A stretch of 64,000 bases of DNA from Datisca glomerata. Lineage: Eukaryota; Streptophyta; Magnoliopsida; Cucurbitales; Datiscaceae. The stretch covers positions 62,001-126,000 of the forward strand of contig QANY01011400.1 in the NCBI GenBank assembly GCA_003255025.1, in the 5' to 3' direction. The translations under genes were made by a program, and so were the position numbers. Under the pieces are notes generated by a model, which did not search any database, was not told where the DNA came from, and saw nothing but the letters and a program-made list of their open reading frames with translations. Shown here piece by piece: positions 1 to 11,617 of this stretch; position 1 is the stretch's first letter; every line of letters begins with the position of its first letter.

Positions 1-29
1 AAGTCATACATAATATTTTCTTAGGGGGG

Positions 30-1180
30 TAGCGTTTCATTGCTTTTGAAGGTTTGTCCTGTGACTGGTGCTCAACCAATACGAACCCCTTTCTCCTGTC
101 GCTTTGATGACATATGGTCCTTCCCAGTTTTGACCCATATTTCCTTCATAAGTCTACATGATCCACATTAGGACCAAGTCGTCGAGCTGAAAGATCCTTG
201 CCCTTACCCGTTTTATGAAATAAAAACTCCTTTATTGATTGTAACTTTACAGTCAGATGAGTGACATTTCTCTCTTTTTTCTAATAGATTTAGCTGTTTT
301 TCCATGATTTCAGAATTTTCCTTCTGACTCATATCTGATATGGTCGGACGATCGATTTCCATAAGAATGATTGCTTTGACTCTGAATGCCAACGTGAACA
401 GGGTCAGCTTAGTGGTTTCCACAGTATGGTGTGGTAAGCCCATAGTACTGATGATAGTTCTTCGACCCATTTTTTCTTTGCTACCTCAAGCCTTTTCTTC
501 AACCCTCCAAGCATGGTTCTATTCAAACTCTTAGCTTGCCCGTTTCCCTATGGGTATATGGAGTAGAGTATAGAGCTTTTATCTGTAACCTTGATAGAAG
601 TTCCTAATGGTTGCCCTAGTGAATTATAACCCATTGTGCGAGATTATGATTTTTTGGTATCTTGTATCGGCATAATATTTCTTTCCACAGGGTACTCTTT
701 ACTTCTTCTTCATGGATTCTTTCTAACACTTATGCCTCTATCTGTTTAGTGAAGTAGTCTGTGACCACTATCAAGAATTTCTTCTAGGTTGGAGCTGTTG
801 GCAAAGACCCGACTATGTCCTGTTCCCATTGCATAAACGACCATGGACTTACCAGGGTTTGAAGTGTTTCAAGTGCCATTCAATAAATTGGGGTGAAATT
901 CTAGCACTAATCGCATTTCCTCACTTACTCCTTTGCCTCAGCTTGTATCCTAGGCCAATAATACCGTTCATTTAACATTTTGTGTGCTAGGGTCCTACCC
1001 TCAGTGTGGCTTCTGCAGATTCCTTCATAGATTTCCACCAGGAAATATTTTGCTTCTATTGCAATAAGACATTTCAAGTACGGACCTGAGAAGGACCTTC
1101 TATCGAGTTTACCATTTATGAGTGAATATATGGCTTCTTGTTGGCAAAACTTTCGAGCTTCCAGCTTTTTCTAGCAGTTC
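30..1180 (-). pseudogene. Integrase region of the Tat-like element
   Basis: On the minus strand 1100-930 encodes a zinc-binding H2C2-type segment containing IHEGIC-like and YYWP motifs. About 860-690 encodes the start of the catalytic core, with GQDIVG-like and VTDYFTK-like stretches. Near 200-80 a WEGPY motif marks the integrase C-terminal domain. Stops occur after the QDIVG part and elsewhere. In an intact element this enzyme inserts the cDNA into the host chromosome. This copy cannot be translated through. Confidence 0.7.
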
Positions 1181-1289
1181 ACCATCTTGTAAATAATGCA
1201 TCAATGGGTCCAACCAACTTGGTTCGGCTTCTTCGGTGTTCAAGATGATTTTTTGATCTACTATGCTTCAGCATTCCAAGAATTCGACA

Positions 1290-1838
1290 GGGATGCTTCT
1301 CTTTCCATTTGTGTTAATTGATGAGCCTAGAGTCGCCAAGGCATCTGCATGAGAGTTTCTGCCTTAAGATTTGGGTTATTTGATATTCTTCGAGCTGCTC
1401 TAGCAGCTATTTTGTACGGTAAATGTACTTGGCCATTCTTTCATCTATAGCCGTGTAACTTCCTACAATTTGGCTAGCCACTAATTTAGAATCACAATAA
1501 ATATGCATTTTTCTTACCCATAACTCTGTCATAAGGAGGATCCCTCATAACAGTGCTTCATATTTTGCTTCATCATTAGATGGATTAAAACCGAATGATA
1601 GCATTTATTTTATTGTTGTTTACCTATGGAGAGTTCGAATCATGGTGTCTTCTCCGAACCCCTTTTGGTTTGACACTCCATCTACCAATAAGTCCCATTT
1701 TTCTACTTCTGAGCCAATGCCGCTACCCAATTCTAAATGGCCCGTGGTGACTTCTGCGATGAAGTTTGCTAAGGCTTGTGAATTTATAGAGGTCCTCGAA
1801 ACATATCTAATCTCGTGTTTCTTGAGTTCTCTGTTCAC
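1290..1838 (-). pseudogene. Second (Tat-type) RNase H domain
   Basis: Minus-strand frames contain the junction ALANFIAE followed by WDLLVDG, then EAKYEALL, IYCDSKLVASQ and a YTAIDERMAKY-like stretch. This matches the additional RNase H that Tat elements carry between RT-RH and integrase. One open stretch covers 1838-1620. The rest is interrupted by a frameshift near 1620 and a stop near 1530. Confidence 0.7.
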
Positions 1839-2335
1839 TTAGATAGTCTTCCGCTAAGGTGCGATGAATATAACATCACTTGGAAATATGACTAAGGCCA
1901 GAATAACCTTTTCCATATTTTTGAATCTTCATTCTGCTTCCCTTAGACATTTACTAACAAAGTAAACTTATTTTTGTTGCTTATCTTATTCCCTTACCAA
2001 ATCGGTGTTGATTATTGCCTCTAAGATGGCTAGGTACAAATATAACTCCTTGTTCGGTCTTAGTTTTGATAGAACAGTGTTGGAGTCAAGCTTTGGCTGC
2101 TTGAAAAGATGCTTCACAATCCTCGTCCCATCTTTCTGCTGACCCCTTCGTTAGTTTTGAGAAGAATGGTTTGCATTTGGCCGTTGACCTAGCTAAAAAA
2201 ATTTGTTGATTGCTGCTAGCTTTTCTGTGAGGCTTTTACAGGTATTTTAGAGTTATTAGGGCTTTCTTTTCCACTATCGTTTTGACTTGTTCAGGGTTGA
2301 TCTCGATTCCCCTCTGAATCTCTTCCTCATTCTTT
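1839..2335 (-). pseudogene. RT C-terminal connection and first RNase H remnant
   Basis: Around 2330-2280 the minus strand reads RGIEINPEQVK, the conserved linker after the RT palm in gypsy elements. It is followed near 2195-2130 by PFFSKLTKG and a W-DE-CE-SFQ motif introducing RNase H. Frameshifts and stops follow down to 1839. The catalytic YVDD part of RT is not present upstream, so most of RT has been deleted. Confidence 0.65.
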
Positions 2336-2339
2336 AGCG

Positions 2340-3500
2340 GTTGTGGCTGTCCTTTTACAACATACCTTTAAATATTTACAAGCCCCCCTTCTAACTTTGT
2401 TAAGGCTATTATTGTGCCTACGATACATAGGGATTCTGATGTCTTTTTCTGTTCAATGTTTTACTCGCCATGCTTGTTTTCTGACTTGGCAACATATTGA
2501 TTTAGGTAACCTTGCTGATAAGTTCCTCTATATAAAGTTCATAGTAATCCTTCTTCATATTCCCATTACTTTTATGAAACAAACCATATTTTTCCTTGTC
2601 TTTCCCAAATGGCTCTCTTCAACCATGGTTAGTCCTTTATGGCCCAGGGTATTTAATTCATTGGGACTGTGAGTGGAGTGTAGGTTATCTCTTTTCGAGC
2701 TATCTATTCGGGCCCTCACGACCTTTTATCTCGTCCTCTTTTCTCACATCCCTCCTTGTCGTTGATAGCTTTAGCTCTACTCTTTGTGTTACTACTTGAC
2801 ACTTTTGCCAACTATTTGGTGACTCGCATCATATTTTTCTGTTCTTACTCAAATTTATGTAGGTCTGTGCGCTTAGAAAAGTTTTCATCATAGTGAGCGA
2901 TTTCTCTTTGGAGATGGTCCACTGGCTCTATTTTCCAACATAGTATTTGAATTTTGGTGCCATGAACGTTTTCAGGATCTGAATGGATAAAATTTCAGGT
3001 TTAGGGGCATTTTAAATAATGAATCAAGATATGCTATAGTCGTATTACCAATCTCCTAACTTCGACCATTTTCCTTTCAAGCATTTTTTTCAATATCATG
3101 TAATGTTATTCTCTCTGTCATTTCGTTGACCCCTACAGCCTTGTCGTCCATATTTTTAGATAGCACGTCACCCTCTTCATTCGGTAGTGGCTTCAAGTTT
3201 GGATTTCTAGCTCGTTCGTTTGTCCACCTCACCATCTTAGTTCTCTTGTTCATCTACATGAAAATGTTAATTAGTTCAGAACGTTTGCATTATCTCACGT
3301 TATAACGTGGTTACTAGTTCCTGCATCACATGTAAGGTTGTGTACAAGATTTTAGCATATAAATTTTCTAGATCCATCATCCTTACCAGTACGAGTTCGA
3401 GCACCGCCTGTACATCTTGGTTTCTTTGCTAAAGCTAGATTTAGGATTCGACCCTACTCTTAGAATTACGTGCAACGCTTGATCTTCTTCTAGGCATTTT
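2340..3500 (-). pseudogene. Degenerate gag of the Tat-like element
   Basis: A minus-strand Met at about 3500 begins a basic N-terminus (MPRRRSS). Further down, 2700-2660 encodes an REITYTPL-like stretch and 2600-2500 a degraded zinc-region equivalent (KYGLFHKSNG followed by YYELYIEELI), the usual end of Tat gag. No continuous frame remains. Gag passes directly into the RT tail near 2340, which implies loss of protease and the RT core. Confidence 0.5.
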
Positions 3501-3639
3501 GAATGTTGTTTATAGCTCATTCCTCCTTGAGTGTTTTACTCAGCTCTCAACGAGAACATCAATTTGTAAAGGGATTTTCTCTCTAATTAGTTCAAGAATA
3601 TAAAATGCTAATATTGTGAAGAAATGACTAAGAAATTTG

Positions 3640-5845
3640 AGTATTGTTGTGTTTAATATGTACGTAAGTGCACGTGTCATTAACAAATTTTAAAGTGATA
3701 AGTCAGTGTCATTCTCCACAAGGATTGATGTAAAACAAGGTAATTCATCATATCAAGCTAAAATCTAGTTGGACAGAGTAACAACATTAATCTTTAGTTT
3801 AGCTCATTTCACAATTGAATACACCAGCGTTACTATGTTTTATGTTCAATACTCTGCAAGTATTACTCAGAATTATCTTACTAGATTAATGCCTCTTACT
3901 TTACTCTCACTAAATACTTAGATCTATAAGATGCAAGTATTAAGTATCATTCAAGTTAAGTCCATTGGCTTAAACCTTTTTAGTTTTCAATCTAAACTTT
4001 ATCTTACTAAAGATGGCCAACCAGTAATAAAAATGAACATTAAATAACCTTGAATGAAATGATATTAATAAATGGGCAAACTAAACTTCATTAATTAGGA
4101 ATAAAAACTTTAAGGTTCATTAACCATACTAACTTAAGAGTTTTAACTCATATTGAACGTAAGAGCAAATTCGAATACAACCATATAGCCATTGTGAAGC
4201 TTATATAAATAAAGTATAGAGAAGAAGATACAGTAAATTAAAGAAGGGAACATAAGAAAATGAATGAAGAATAAATGAATATCCTCCCCCTTGTCGAGTA
4301 ACGTCTGACAGGGACACTTGTCGAGCAATAGCTGCAGCGGGGACCACAGGGAAAGCGCTAGTGCCAACTGGATAACTAACTTTTAGGGCGCACGAGCTTT
4401 TCTTCCCTTTCGAGCGCCAGCTGGACTAAACGAAAGTCCATGCCATGTGTACATATGCGCTGCTATAGCGATACAGACTTCCATACTGCAACATCCTCTT
4501 CAGCCACTACTCTTCTAAGAATCCCTACACAAAAACACATCCTTATGCTAAAATTGCTCTACCATTTAAGTTAAAAAGGTAGCTAAACTCTAAAAGACAA
4601 CTATCAATAAGAAAATGATACAAATAAGACTAGAAATTGAAGCATCACCCTAAGTTACTAATGAATTAAACTTGAAAATGCAAGGATAACTTAATTTCTT
4701 AGAGATATCACACCCTCACACTTAAGACATTACTCGTCCTCGAGTGATGATAACTAAGACAAGCAAATAACTAGACGAAAAGCAAAAGACACCTACCCTC
4801 CACCTATCCAGTTCTACTTTAACTACAAGAAAGAAATCTAAGCCCTTAAAATAACATGCTCAACAATTCAGTTCATTCCAAAGAGAAGATTAACTTTTAC
4901 TCTTAATCTCGTTGGATTGGAATGCAACACTAATTCCTTCAGTGAGTGTGTGTGCTAGAAAATGGAGTTGCTCTGTCAGATTGCTTAAGCTACTTTAAAA
5001 AAAGATCCTATGCTTAATTTTAGTGCTCAATCTAGACAAATTAGCTCAACAGTCAACAAGTAGTATGAAGCTTACTAAAGAAGGGGGAAAACAATTACAT
5101 TCATGAAGCATATGAAGAAAGTTTAAGCTTTAAGCTGCATTCCTTTTATTCCATTGACGTTTATTTAGCACTTTTTTTAGGATTAGATTACCTCTCATGT
5201 TATACTGCCTTTTTATGTGAATGGTCAAAACTTATGCTGAAGACATTTGATTACTCAACAATATAACAAAGAAGGCTGCTAAATTTCTTTTACTTTTTGC
5301 TTTCGCTATAACAAGCTCATATCTCTAGGTGCCTTTTTAAGTGAATGGTCAACACTTATGGTGAAGACACCAAGTTACTCAACATGCTAAGATAAAGGAT
5401 CCATTCTAACCTTTCTTTTCTCTTCTTAAACATGTTATTTTTCTTTTACATCAATGGAGCAACAAAGTTGAACAAAAAAATTCTAATGCCCCCCCCCCCA
5501 AAAAAAAATTGTGTATTGACCTTGCTGAACTTGCTACACCACTACTTGTGCCAGAATGAACATTAAGGCTTACTCAAATTTAAAGTGTCATAAACCTCCT
5601 AAATGTAGCTAACTTATCTTCTAAGTGCAAAAGGTAAGGGAACTAGGCTATACACTTCCAAGCTCAACATTATTCAAGGGTAAATTTGCATTTTTCATTT
5701 CATTTTTTTATACTTTATTTGTTGAGAAAATTACTAAAGGGCCTAAATTAAAAGCTAACATATAAAATCAGAACTTACAACTTAAAATAATCAAGCAAAG
5801 AAAAATAACTACTAAGAAAGGGCATAGGGCCCTCTCCCCTCAACT
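3640..5845 (-). repeat. Possible Athila-like 3' LTR/UTR
   Basis: No gene was found here. A minus-strand purine-rich tract (complement of CTCTCCCCTCA near 5831-5841) lies downstream of the env-position ORF and could be a polypurine tract. At the other end, 3640-3730 reads on the minus strand like the 3' end of many plant gypsy LTRs, with the CCTTGTGGAGAATGACAC and CACGTGCACTT motifs. A C-run/A-run occurs at about 5490-5510. The LTR boundaries are guesses, because no second copy is in the window. Confidence 0.3.
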
Positions 5846-6212
5846 TGAATATTGCAGTGTCAGTGCATCAAAGTTATGCAAAAAAAATAAAATAAATAAA
5901 CATAACAAGTATTTAAAATATCCAAAGAAACCAAGTAGATTTCACCAATAGCCAGAGAATAAGAAGAAATAAAAAGTAACATAATGAAAAGAGTCAGAGA
6001 GGAACTTCTTTAATGTTGCTACAGTAGTCCACTAGCCTATATTGCCATTAAACTCCTTAGCCCTCTCCTTCCTTTATAGTAACTTGGAGGTTAGATATCA
6101 TCTTCCTTTGTAGTGACCTTTGCCATGTAGGACTTCTCCTTTTTAGCCATTATGAGCTTCTTTTTAGTACTGACACTTGACTCGGTCTCTTCCTTTCTCT
6201 CCATTGGTAGCT
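5846..6212. other. Non-coding stretch between possible LTR and Athila-like ORF
   Basis: This is A+T-rich sequence without a supported frame. By position it is the 3' untranslated part of the minus-strand Athila-like element. No sites were recognised. Confidence 0.4.
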
Positions 6213-7580
6213 TCTCTAGGATGGGTGCCAGTAGCTTCCTCTTTCTTTTTTCTTTCTTATTTTTGGTAGATTGCTTAGGTGGTGGGATTGGAAATTCTTC
6301 TTCTTCACTTTCTTCAACTTCTTCCTCATGTTGCTCCTCTCCTCACTAACTTCTTTCTCTTCCTCATCTTTCTCATCTTCATCCTCAACTTCTTCATCCT
6401 TACCCTCATCTTCATCCTCCTCATCCTCAACTTCGTCGTCCTCTGTATTTTCAACTTCTTCTTCCATGATCTCATCACCTTCTAGGGCTACATCATCTTG
6501 CCTTAGCTATTCCTCTTCAACCTGCTCTTCCTCTATCTTCCCTTCCTCCTCGGTATTTCAGGGATAAAGAATGACCCTAGGGAAAGGAGGAAATGGCCAA
6601 GTAGACTTAATGAAATTCTTTTGGAGGCTTTTCTGCAAAGCATGGTTCCGAGACTAAGCGTACTCCTAATATGCTTGATTCTGATGCTCAACTTGCAATA
6701 GAAAATTCCAAGTCCTTTGTTATAAGGCTTCATGCTAAGCAAACTTCTCGTTAAATTTCTCTAATACTTGATCAAGGTTAGTGCTATCCACTACCTTTTA
6801 TTTAGAAGCTTGCTTGAAAGATGATGGCTCCCCTATGTCTTTACCTTTCTTTGTTGCAAATCATGTTATAGCAGTAAGGTTGATGGCTCCATGGTTGATA
6901 AGTTTTTCCTCATTATTGACAAAAGGGACACTATTGACAAAGCATAGCTTAGTAATCAGATAAGGAAAAAATAAGCATACAATCTTTTTACAGCACTGAT
7001 TCCAATCTCTCAAGATATTATACGACTAACATTAATTGACTTCCCATTCAATAGAGCATGCAAAAGAACTAATCTTTCCTAAGTGACTATCTAAATGTGT
7101 GTGGTGGGCATTATAGTAGTGCGAATAAAGTGATACCAAACTTTTACCCTGGGCTATAGAGCTGATCTAAGGCATGTTCCTACCCATTCAGAAGACACAC
7201 TATGCCACTTTGTTCCTGAAACAATTAACTCTTTTAAAATAGCATTCAACTTTAACTCATTGACCTACTTGACCAGAACAATATATTCATCCTTAAAATC
7301 AGGTAAATAATAGACATAATTTATTGCCTCAACAGTTAATGAAATGAGAGTACCTCTTATCGTAATAGCCGTTTGCTCATGGTTAAACAAGTTTGCATAG
7401 AACTCTCTTACTAGAGGGACTACAACTCTCTCAAAATGGATACAAAATCTTCTCCAGTTCCTTTGTGTAATGATTGCCACTATGTCTTTAGGAAGCCCGA
7501 GGGAAGGGTTGAGCTCTATTAGAAATCTTTTCTCTTCATGAAATTTCTTAACACGAATTTCTTCCTTGTACTGCTTCTCC
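6213..7580 (-). pseudogene. Athila-like env-position ORF (putative plant transposon protein) with acidic tail
   Basis: The minus strand from about 7560 reads KKFHEEKRFLIEL, then RNWRRF, VVPLVREFYANL, a TIRGTLISL-like stretch and YYLPDF. This is the pattern of the putative plant transposon protein domain found in Athila-type elements downstream of pol. About 250 codons further on comes a long Glu/Asp-rich tail (6467-6300) followed by a Lys-rich end and a stop near 6216. Stops at about 7265, 7040, 6750 and 6510 break the frame. Function is unknown. The long Glu/Asp run is low complexity, and its antisense Ser-rich frame is not a gene. Confidence 0.6.
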
Positions 7581-8300
7581 GCATCAAATTTATCTCTATT
7601 ATCCTTATTATTTAAAATGAAACATTTGTATCTAAATAATTTAAAAATATCCTATACTTGGAGTTTTACTGTTCCAAAACTCATAGGGTGTTTTCTTTAA
7701 AATAGGTCTTAGCATAGCTCTATTTATAATGTAGCAAGATGCATTATGGTTTCAGCCCAAAAATATTTAGGTAAGCCATTTTCACTTAGCATAGATCTTG
7801 CGATTTCTTGTCGGGTACGGTTCTTCCTCTCAATAACTCCATTTTTATGGAGTTTGAGGTGTAGATTTATTATGATCAAAACCATTTTCATCACAAAAAT
7901 TTTCATTTTCAAATTCACCTCCATTGTCACTTCGAATTTTTGAAATAAGAAACCCATTTTCATTTAGAACTCTCTTTGCAAACTTTGAAAAACTCTTGAT
8001 TGCTTCATTTTTGTGTTTCAAAAACTTAACCCAAGTGAATCTTGTATAGCCATCCACAATGATGAAAGCATGATTGTAAAGGTTTTGTGGTGGAAACCGA
8101 ATGTTTTGACTTAAAAGACATTTTCACTTGTTTTCTCATTTGAAAACTTTCACACACTTTATCTTTTTCAAAAGAAAGTTTTGGTAATCCTCTAGCAAGG
8201 CCATTTTGTGAAAGATGTGAGAGAAGATTCATACTAGCATGCCCTAGTCTCCTGTGCTATAGCCAACTATCGTCTTGTAGGGAAATGAGACAAATAGCAT
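7580..8300 (-). pseudogene. Copia integrase (SIRE-like), truncated
   Basis: The minus strand gives the pre-integrase motif RRLGHASMNLL near 8270-8225, a degraded zinc-binding segment, then the core with TRFTWVKFLKHK, RSDNGGEFEN (second catalytic Asp retained) and the third motif region GVIERKNRT (catalytic Glu retained). The end reads KCFILNNKDN-KFDAE, where the sequence switches to Athila-like DNA. Frameshifts occur at about 8030 and 7860. Integration activity is not possible from this copy. Confidence 0.75.
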
Positions 8301-8369
8301 CAAAAGTTTAAATTTTATTTAAAACAATAGTGTAAACATTTTCGTCCCCAACAAATAGAACATAGCTAG

Positions 8370-8660
8370 ACTATTTTTCTATTATAAAGCAAGTGTCTTC
8401 ATAAAAAATAACTCTAAGTTTTTTATCACATAATTGACAAATACTAAGAAGATTATGTTTTAATCCATCAACGCAAAGAACATTGTATATAATAGGAGAA
8501 GAAATACAACTTACCGAACCTATGCCAAATTTTTTTACCTTTCTTGTTATCTTTAAAAGTAACGGATCCACTCTTTTCTTTTAGAGAGGAGAAGAGATTT
8601 TAGTTACCGGTCATGTGCCTCGAACATGCACTACCAAGGTATCACTTCTCATCCTTCTAG
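8370..8660 (-). pseudogene. Copia protease and pre-integrase linker
   Basis: Near 8620 the minus strand reads GSACSRHMTG, the place where an intact copia protease has its D-S/T-G active site. Here the Asp and Gly are replaced, so the active site is lost. Downstream, GIGSV, NVLCVDGLKHNLLSI and QLCDKK form the usual linker into the integrase zinc region. A frameshift separates the parts. Confidence 0.65.
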
Positions 8661-8779
8661 TGCTTGATCTACAAGATACTAACTCAAAATTTGATCTTTG
8701 ATACCCAAATCTTCTTGGGTCCTCTTTGGTTAGTATTAGTTTTTGAACCCCATCTATTACACTAAGGAGATTCAATTTT

Positions 8780-10407
8780 TAAATAACAAGCGTACGACAT
8801 ATCCCATTTCTACCATATGCATAACAAGCTACTTGTAGAATTTGTGTGCTTGTTGCTTTAGCAAAGAAACTCAAATAAGAATTACAACTTACCGAACCTA
8901 TGCCAATTTTTTTGTGAGGGTTTGCAACCCAAACCACTTTTATCAAAAACACATATTTGAGTGCCAAGATGTTTATCTAAGTTATATCTTCCATAGATGA
9001 ACTTTGAAATAATGTTATTTAATTCTTTAATCTTCTTTTGACTATCATCATGATCGCTTTTAAAAACATTCAAGGTTTATTTTAGTTTTAAATTCTCTTT
9101 AAAAATGTTTTTTTCTTCTTGAAGAGAAACATTGTTTTTCTTTAATTCTTTATACTTTTTATATAATTCGTTAAACTCACTATAAAGTTCTTTGAAATCC
9201 TCTTCTAAATCATCATAAAATATTTTATCAATTACATCTGAGTTAGTGCATACCTTATCTTCATGGGCTATGAAGCATGTGTTTGCCATTTCTTCGCCCT
9301 CTTGTTCTTCTTCACTTTCACTTTCATTCCAAGTTACCTTGAAGGCTTTCTTCTTATATGTTTTTTGGAGAATTCTTAAGTGTTGGAAATTGGCTCTTAT
9401 ATGCCCTATCTTTTACACTCGAAGCAAGTGAGAACGTCTTAATTTATTCTCCTGTCTTCCCTTCAAGGAGTGATACTTTTTCTTTGGGGTAAATTTATGT
9501 TTTTGGAGAATTCTTAAGAGTTGGAAAGTCGGCTCTTACATGCCCTATCATTTTACACTTGAAGCAAGTCAGAACGTCTCGATTTATTCTTCTATCTTCC
9601 CTTCAAGGATTGATACCTTTTCGTTGGAGAAAGTTTTTAAATTTTCTTGCAAGGAGACCTATGTCTTCATCTCCATCGTCTTCTTACTCATCGTCGATGT
9701 CATCATATGTGGTTGATTTTAGAGCAATATTTTTTTCTTTTTGGTTCTTCTTTAGCATACTCCTTTATTCTCATCTCATACTTGAGAAGTGATCCAATGA
9801 GTTCATCGAGAGGCAAGATGTTGAGATCTTTTGCTTGTATTGCAGTCATATTCACCTCCCAAGCCTTCGGTAGACATCCCAAGATATTTCTTACAAGTTC
9901 AACGTTTGAATAAGTACTTCCAAGATCTTTCAAACCATTTATTATGTTAGTAAAATGAATGAACATTTCACTGAAAGATTCATCACTATTCATCTTAAAA
10001 AGTTCATAACTATGAACAAGTATACTAATCTTAGATTCCTTAACTTGATTGGTAACTTCATGTGTAACTCCAAGCATATTCCATATTTCTTTAGAACTAG
10101 CACAAAGATATTCTATTGAATTCATTCTTATCTAAAGCACAACATAGAGTGTTCAAAGCTTTAGCATTCAAGGAGAGTCTTTTTTATCATTTTCGTTCCA
10201 TTTGTTATTTGGTTTAGAAATCTCCTTACCGTAAACAATATCACTAGGAATGAACAGACTATTAACTACAATATCCCTAAGCTCATAATCTAAATATTGA
10301 ATATAGACCATCATTCTAGCCTTCCAATAGTTATAATCATTTCCATTAAAAAATGGAGGTCTAGTGATGGATTGTCCTTCAAGAAAGTCACCATTTAAAG
10401 ATGCCAT
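8780..10407 (-). pseudogene. Copia gag (SIRE-like)
   Basis: The start is chosen at 10407 (MASLNGDF), with an in-frame upstream Met at 10425. The N-terminal part has FFNGNDYNYWKARM and YDLELRDIV-like motifs. After a frameshift near 10130, residues reading TNQVKESKISILVHSYELFKM, FTNIINGLKDLG and LPLDELIGSLLKYEM form the capsid-like UBN2 region (10125-9703). A zinc-knuckle area (9640-9363) is duplicated. A Lys/Glu-rich coiled coil (9289-9077) and a DKHLGTQICVFDK segment close the ORF. In an intact element this protein packages the RNA into particles. Confidence 0.7.
9363..9638 (-). repeat. 138-bp tandem duplication covering the gag zinc knuckle
   Basis: The motif TTTTGGAGAATTCTTAAG recurs at 9363 and 9501, and the following sequence is alignable over the whole 138-bp period. 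Each unit encodes on the minus strand one CFKCKMIGH-type zinc knuckle remnant, and the last Cys of the knuckle is replaced by Phe in both. By eye the units differ by about 10-15 percent. Confidence 0.8.
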
Positions 10408-10439
10408 TTTAAAAATTACAAACAAAAAAAATCACAACC

Positions 10440-11600
10440 TTACTTTGATTTAATCGTAGGATTGTGTAATTATGCAAGAGGGGAAGGGGGATTAACTGGA
10501 TCTTTTGTACAAATGCTTGTTATGCTACTCAATTGAAAAATATAATAGTGGCAAGCAAATATATCGAAGAACAATTAAATACAAAATGAAAATTAAAGAG
10601 ATAAGGGAAGAGAGAAAACACACAAATGATTTTTACATGGTTCGACACTCCTTGCCTACGTCCACGCTCCAAGGCACCTCTTTGAAGATTCCACTATAAT
10701 CACGATCTTTTACATGGTTGAAGATCAAAACCTCATACACCGATTGATTTAAGGGCGCGAATCACACCTCGTTACAACTTTAACAATTCTCACGACACAA
10801 AAGAATAACTCTCTCTTAGAGTAGATATACAATATGATCACAAGATTTAACTATACTCAAAACACTAAATGATAGAGTATATGGCTCAAGGAAAGAAAAA
10901 ATTTTCTCTAAATTTTCACAAAGAAATTCGTGTTCAATTGTTAAGTTTTTTGCCTCCAAGAAGTCTCTCTATTTATAGGCTTGAAAAAATTAGCCGTTGG
11001 TGTAAAAGAGTGAGGATGGATGTTTGCGGGAACACTAACGGTCATCCGGTGGAGCGTCAGTTTTTTGAAATATTTTCATTTTTATAGCGATCAACTGGCT
11101 GTACAGAAACGGTAGTCCGCTCGACCATTTGTTTTTTAAACCTTTTTCATTTTGGGAACGGTCGTCCGGATACACAGTAACGGTTGGCCAATGGACTGAT
11201 TAATTTAAAAAAAATTATGAAAAATCCTTTTTTACTTTTACATTTTAAAACCTTGTCCCTTACACAGTAATAGACATTTGTTCTTGAAAGAGACAGACTA
11301 ATTTATGTACTTTAAAAATACTTTATTGTGTTTAAATCATTTTGTTCAAAAACATGATCTGAGATTTATTTTTTAGACTTATTTTTTCTACCGTATGAGC
11401 CATATGATTTTTCATCTTATTAATTTTGAGCTCCTTCATGAATTTATCTTCTCAGTCTCCATTATTCTTCAAATATCTTCACCCTTCTCATGTGCAACTT
11501 TCAATACGTGTAATACTGCATTGCAGACATAGAAATACTTGCACTTACATTAGTACTTAACAATGTTTTGTGATCATCTAAATTAGATTATTTGTTCAAA
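10440..11600 (-). repeat. Probable 5' LTR of the SIRE-like element
   Basis: This is non-coding sequence immediately upstream of gag on the minus strand, with a TATA-like box and a motif near 11585-11570 (GATGATCACAAAACA on the minus strand) that resembles the beginning of SIRE-type LTRs. No second LTR lies in the window and no intact primer-binding site was seen, so both ends are approximate. Confidence 0.45.
10970..10977 (-). promoter_or_regulatory. TATA box in the SIRE-like LTR
   Basis: The minus strand reads GCCTATAAATAGAG, a canonical plant TATA context, inside the presumed LTR and directed toward gag. Confidence 0.5.
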
Positions 11601-11617
11601 TAGTCAACTCATGATAT

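Larger units (their letters stand above)
1..3560 (-). mobile_element. Ty3/gypsy (Tat-lineage-like) retrotransposon remnant
   Basis: Reading the minus strand from 3560 down to 1 gives gag, the tail of RT with RNase H, a second RNase H, then integrase, the order expected of the Tat lineage. Many stops and frameshifts break every domain, and protease plus the RT catalytic core are absent between about 2340 and 2480. The element runs off the left edge, so the 3' LTR is not seen. The junction near 3500-3640 meets Athila-like sequence. It is a dead copy. Confidence 0.75.
7580..11600 (-). mobile_element. SIRE-like Ty1/copia retrotransposon, 5' part
   Basis: On the minus strand this holds an LTR-like region (11600-10440), gag (10407-8780), protease (about 8660-8370) and integrase (8300-7580), in the copia order. 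The element stops inside the integrase C-terminal region at about 7580, where Athila-like sequence takes over on the same strand. RT, RNase H and the 3' LTR are missing. Assignment to the SIRE type rests on the gag N-terminus (MASLNGDF), its long coiled-coil tail and the GLKHNLLSI-type pre-integrase motif. Confidence 0.75.

Noticed and set aside
2343..2799. Plus-strand frames of 67-109 codons
   Set aside because: They overlap the minus-strand gag remnant, show no conserved motif and are hydrophobic by chance.
6271..6567. Ser/Phe-rich plus-strand frames
   Set aside because: They are the antisense of the Glu/Asp-rich tail of the Athila-like ORF. The composition is a mirror artefact of GAA/GAG/GAT repeats.
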